From Rickettsiales bacterium (GTDB lineage: Bacteria > Pseudomonadota > Alphaproteobacteria > TMED109 > TMED131): a DNA stretch of 15,897 nt. The notes under the pieces are model-generated. The model was not told where the DNA came from and did no database searches. It saw nothing but the letters and a program-made list of their open reading frames with translations. This document shows, in pieces, positions 15,097 through 15,897 of this stretch (positions within the stretch are counted from its first letter, which is position 1; each line of letters begins with the position of its first letter). Position numbers and translations under genes: made by a program. The DNA lies in NCBI GenBank assembly GCA_002690625.1, contig NZFJ01000026.1, positions 1 through 15,897 on the forward strand, given 5' to 3'.

Positions 15097-15113
15097 ATTA
15101 TATTGATAATATG
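15094..15113. promoter_or_regulatory. Palindrome spanning both divergent start codons of CIA30 and PCuAC genes
   Basis: CATATTAT (15094-15101) and ATAATATG (15106-15113) are perfect inverted copies around ATTG. The outermost three bases of each arm are the ATG codons of the two divergent genes. Within it TATATT (15099-15104) would suit a -10 for a leaderless plus-strand transcript starting at the ATG. No purine-rich ribosome binding site fits on either side. Confidence 0.5.
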
Positions 15114-15569
15114 AAAAAAATAATTATTTTCATACATTTATTTTTTATTTTAAACTATGTTGCTCTTGCCCATGATTATAGCAAAGAAGACATAGAGATA
15201 GATTACCCTATAATAAAAGTTGTTAAACTAGACTCTAAAGTAGGTGCTGGATATATGAAAATAATAAATAAATCTAATAAGAAAATTAAACTTATTAGTT
15301 TAGAGGCTAATATAGCTAAAACTCAAGAGATACATGAAGTAATCATAGAAAATGATGTATATAAAATGCGCCCTATAAATAATGGGATATCAATTAAACC
15401 TAAAGAAATATTGGAATTTAAATCTAAATCTTATCATTTTATGTTTTTCAACTTTAATAAAAACCTAGAAGATAATGGAATGTTAGATGCTAAACTAGTA
15501 TTTGATAAAGAATTAGTAATACCTATTAAATTTAAGGTAATTATAGGAAATAATGAGCATCATCATTAA
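15111..15569 (+). CDS. PCuAC periplasmic copper chaperone
   Basis: This probably binds Cu(I) in the periplasm and delivers it to cytochrome c oxidase or related cuproenzymes. The 152 residues start with a signal peptide ending near residue 20 (VALA before HDYSK). The copper motif is visible as EIHEV, then M ten residues after the His (YKMRP), and HFM about 22 residues further (SYHFMFF). This agrees with the family pattern H-x10-M-x21-H-x-M to within one residue. The C-terminus ends in three histidines, a possible extra metal site. The start is fixed by the signal peptide. It diverges from the CIA30 gene and ends one base short of the DUF4149 stop codon. Confidence 0.9.
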   Translation: MKKIIIFIHLFFILNYVALAHDYSKEDIEIDYPIIKVVKLDSKVGAGYMKIINKSNKKIKLISLEANIAKTQEIHEVIIENDVYKMRPINNGISIKPKEILEFKSKSYHFMFFNFNKNLEDNGMLDAKLVFDKELVIPIKFKVIIGNNEHHH

Positions 15570-15586
15570 TTTAGTTATAAATTAAT
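15565..15586. terminator. Weak A/T hairpin at the PCuAC/DUF4149 convergent junction
   Basis: ATTAATTTA (15565-15573) and TAAATTAAT (15578-15586) are perfect inverted copies with loop GTTA. The left arm contains the stop codons of both convergent genes (plus 15567-15569, minus 15571-15573). It has no G/C pair and no following U-tract, so a terminator role is only possible. Confidence 0.25.
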
Positions 15587-15897
15587 ACAATACCTATTAT
15601 TGAAGCTATCATTTTGAATAAATATAATATTACAGAAAATAAGTGAAATTTTTTAAAACTTCTAGAGTGTTTTTTTCTTTTTTTATCTTTATCGGAAATA
15701 GCATTTATTTTAGGCATGATGTAATACAAATTTGCTAAAAATAAACATGTTAAAAAAGTTGAAATAATTAAACTAATTTTTTGCTCTTCTATAATTGAAA
15801 GTAAAATAGCTAATATGGATAGAACTAATCCAAAGATAAAGTTCTTAGGAAAAACTTTTCTTAATAATTTAGATGCATTTTCTCTATCCAAAGTGTT
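15571..15897 (-). CDS. DUF4149 membrane protein, N-terminus cut by window end
   Basis: The visible 108 residues contain three hydrophobic segments, around FIFGLVLSILAILLSI, ISLIISTFLTCLFLANLYYI and the C-terminal ILYLFKMIASIIGIVLIY. DUF4149 marks are RKVFPKNF before the first segment, LYYIMPKINAISDKD after the second, and FKKFHLFSVILYLFKM leading into the last. The frame stays open to the window edge, and family members have one more N-terminal membrane helix. The TTG at 15891 is therefore probably an internal Leu codon and the real start lies outside. The family is a four-helix inner-membrane protein of unknown function. Convergent with the PCuAC gene, one base apart. Confidence 0.75.
   Translation of the reverse strand, partial: NTLDRENASKLLRKVFPKNFIFGLVLSILAILLSIIEEQKISLIISTFLTCLFLANLYYIMPKINAISDKDKKRKKHSRSFKKFHLFSVILYLFKMIASIIGIVLIYN

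Noticed and set aside
15889..15891. TTG as the start of the DUF4149 gene
   Set aside because: The frame is open to the window edge, and the family has another membrane helix before this point, so the gene is treated as cut by the window end.

Overview
The window is a strongly A/T-rich, very compact bacterial chromosome segment. It holds 18 protein-coding genes, two of them cut by the window edges. No RNA gene, insertion sequence or CRISPR array was seen, and no gap between genes exceeds about 125 bp. Genes overlap at starts and stops, some starts have a clear Shine-Dalgarno and others none, and TGA is used as a stop. The protein families suggest a streamlined, free-living, probably marine alphaproteobacterium (SAR11- or HIMB59-like). 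They include a Glu/Leu-type dehydrogenase, an AlkK/DmdB-like acyl-CoA ligase, a PQQ sugar dehydrogenase, a CryPro-type photolyase, a CIA30 protein and a PCuAC copper chaperone. The taxonomic placement is inference from gene content and base composition.

Left third (1-4790): an amino-acid dehydrogenase (minus, cut at the window start) diverges from a two-gene cassette made of a degenerate cyclic-nucleotide-binding domain protein and a coiled-coil protein of unknown function. An acyl-CoA ligase (minus) converges on the cassette and diverges from an exported lytic transglycosylase.

Centre (4784-10089): everything is on the minus strand. A PQQ-dependent sorbosone/glucose-type dehydrogenase has a good promoter and is followed by a hairpin terminator, then a small exported cytochrome c and an unknown 143-residue protein. 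This looks like a periplasmic oxidation module. To its right is a tightly coupled four-gene operon: a photolyase that lacks the Fe-S cysteines, a 51-residue DUF2256 four-cysteine protein, a VTT/TVP38 membrane protein and an HpcH/HpaI aldolase.

Right third (10176-15897): oligopeptidase B (plus) converges on typA, which lies downstream of a YbgC-type thioesterase and an exported CIA30 protein (all minus). The CIA30 gene diverges, across only 14 bp, from a PCuAC copper chaperone gene that runs head-on into a DUF4149 membrane protein cut by the window end.

No single undescribed system is evident. The best candidates for a closer look are the Fe-S-less photolyase with DUF2256, the uncharacterised CNBD/coiled-coil pair, the terminator placed inside the dehydrogenase-cytochrome operon, and the perfect palindrome that holds both start codons of the CIA30/PCuAC pair.
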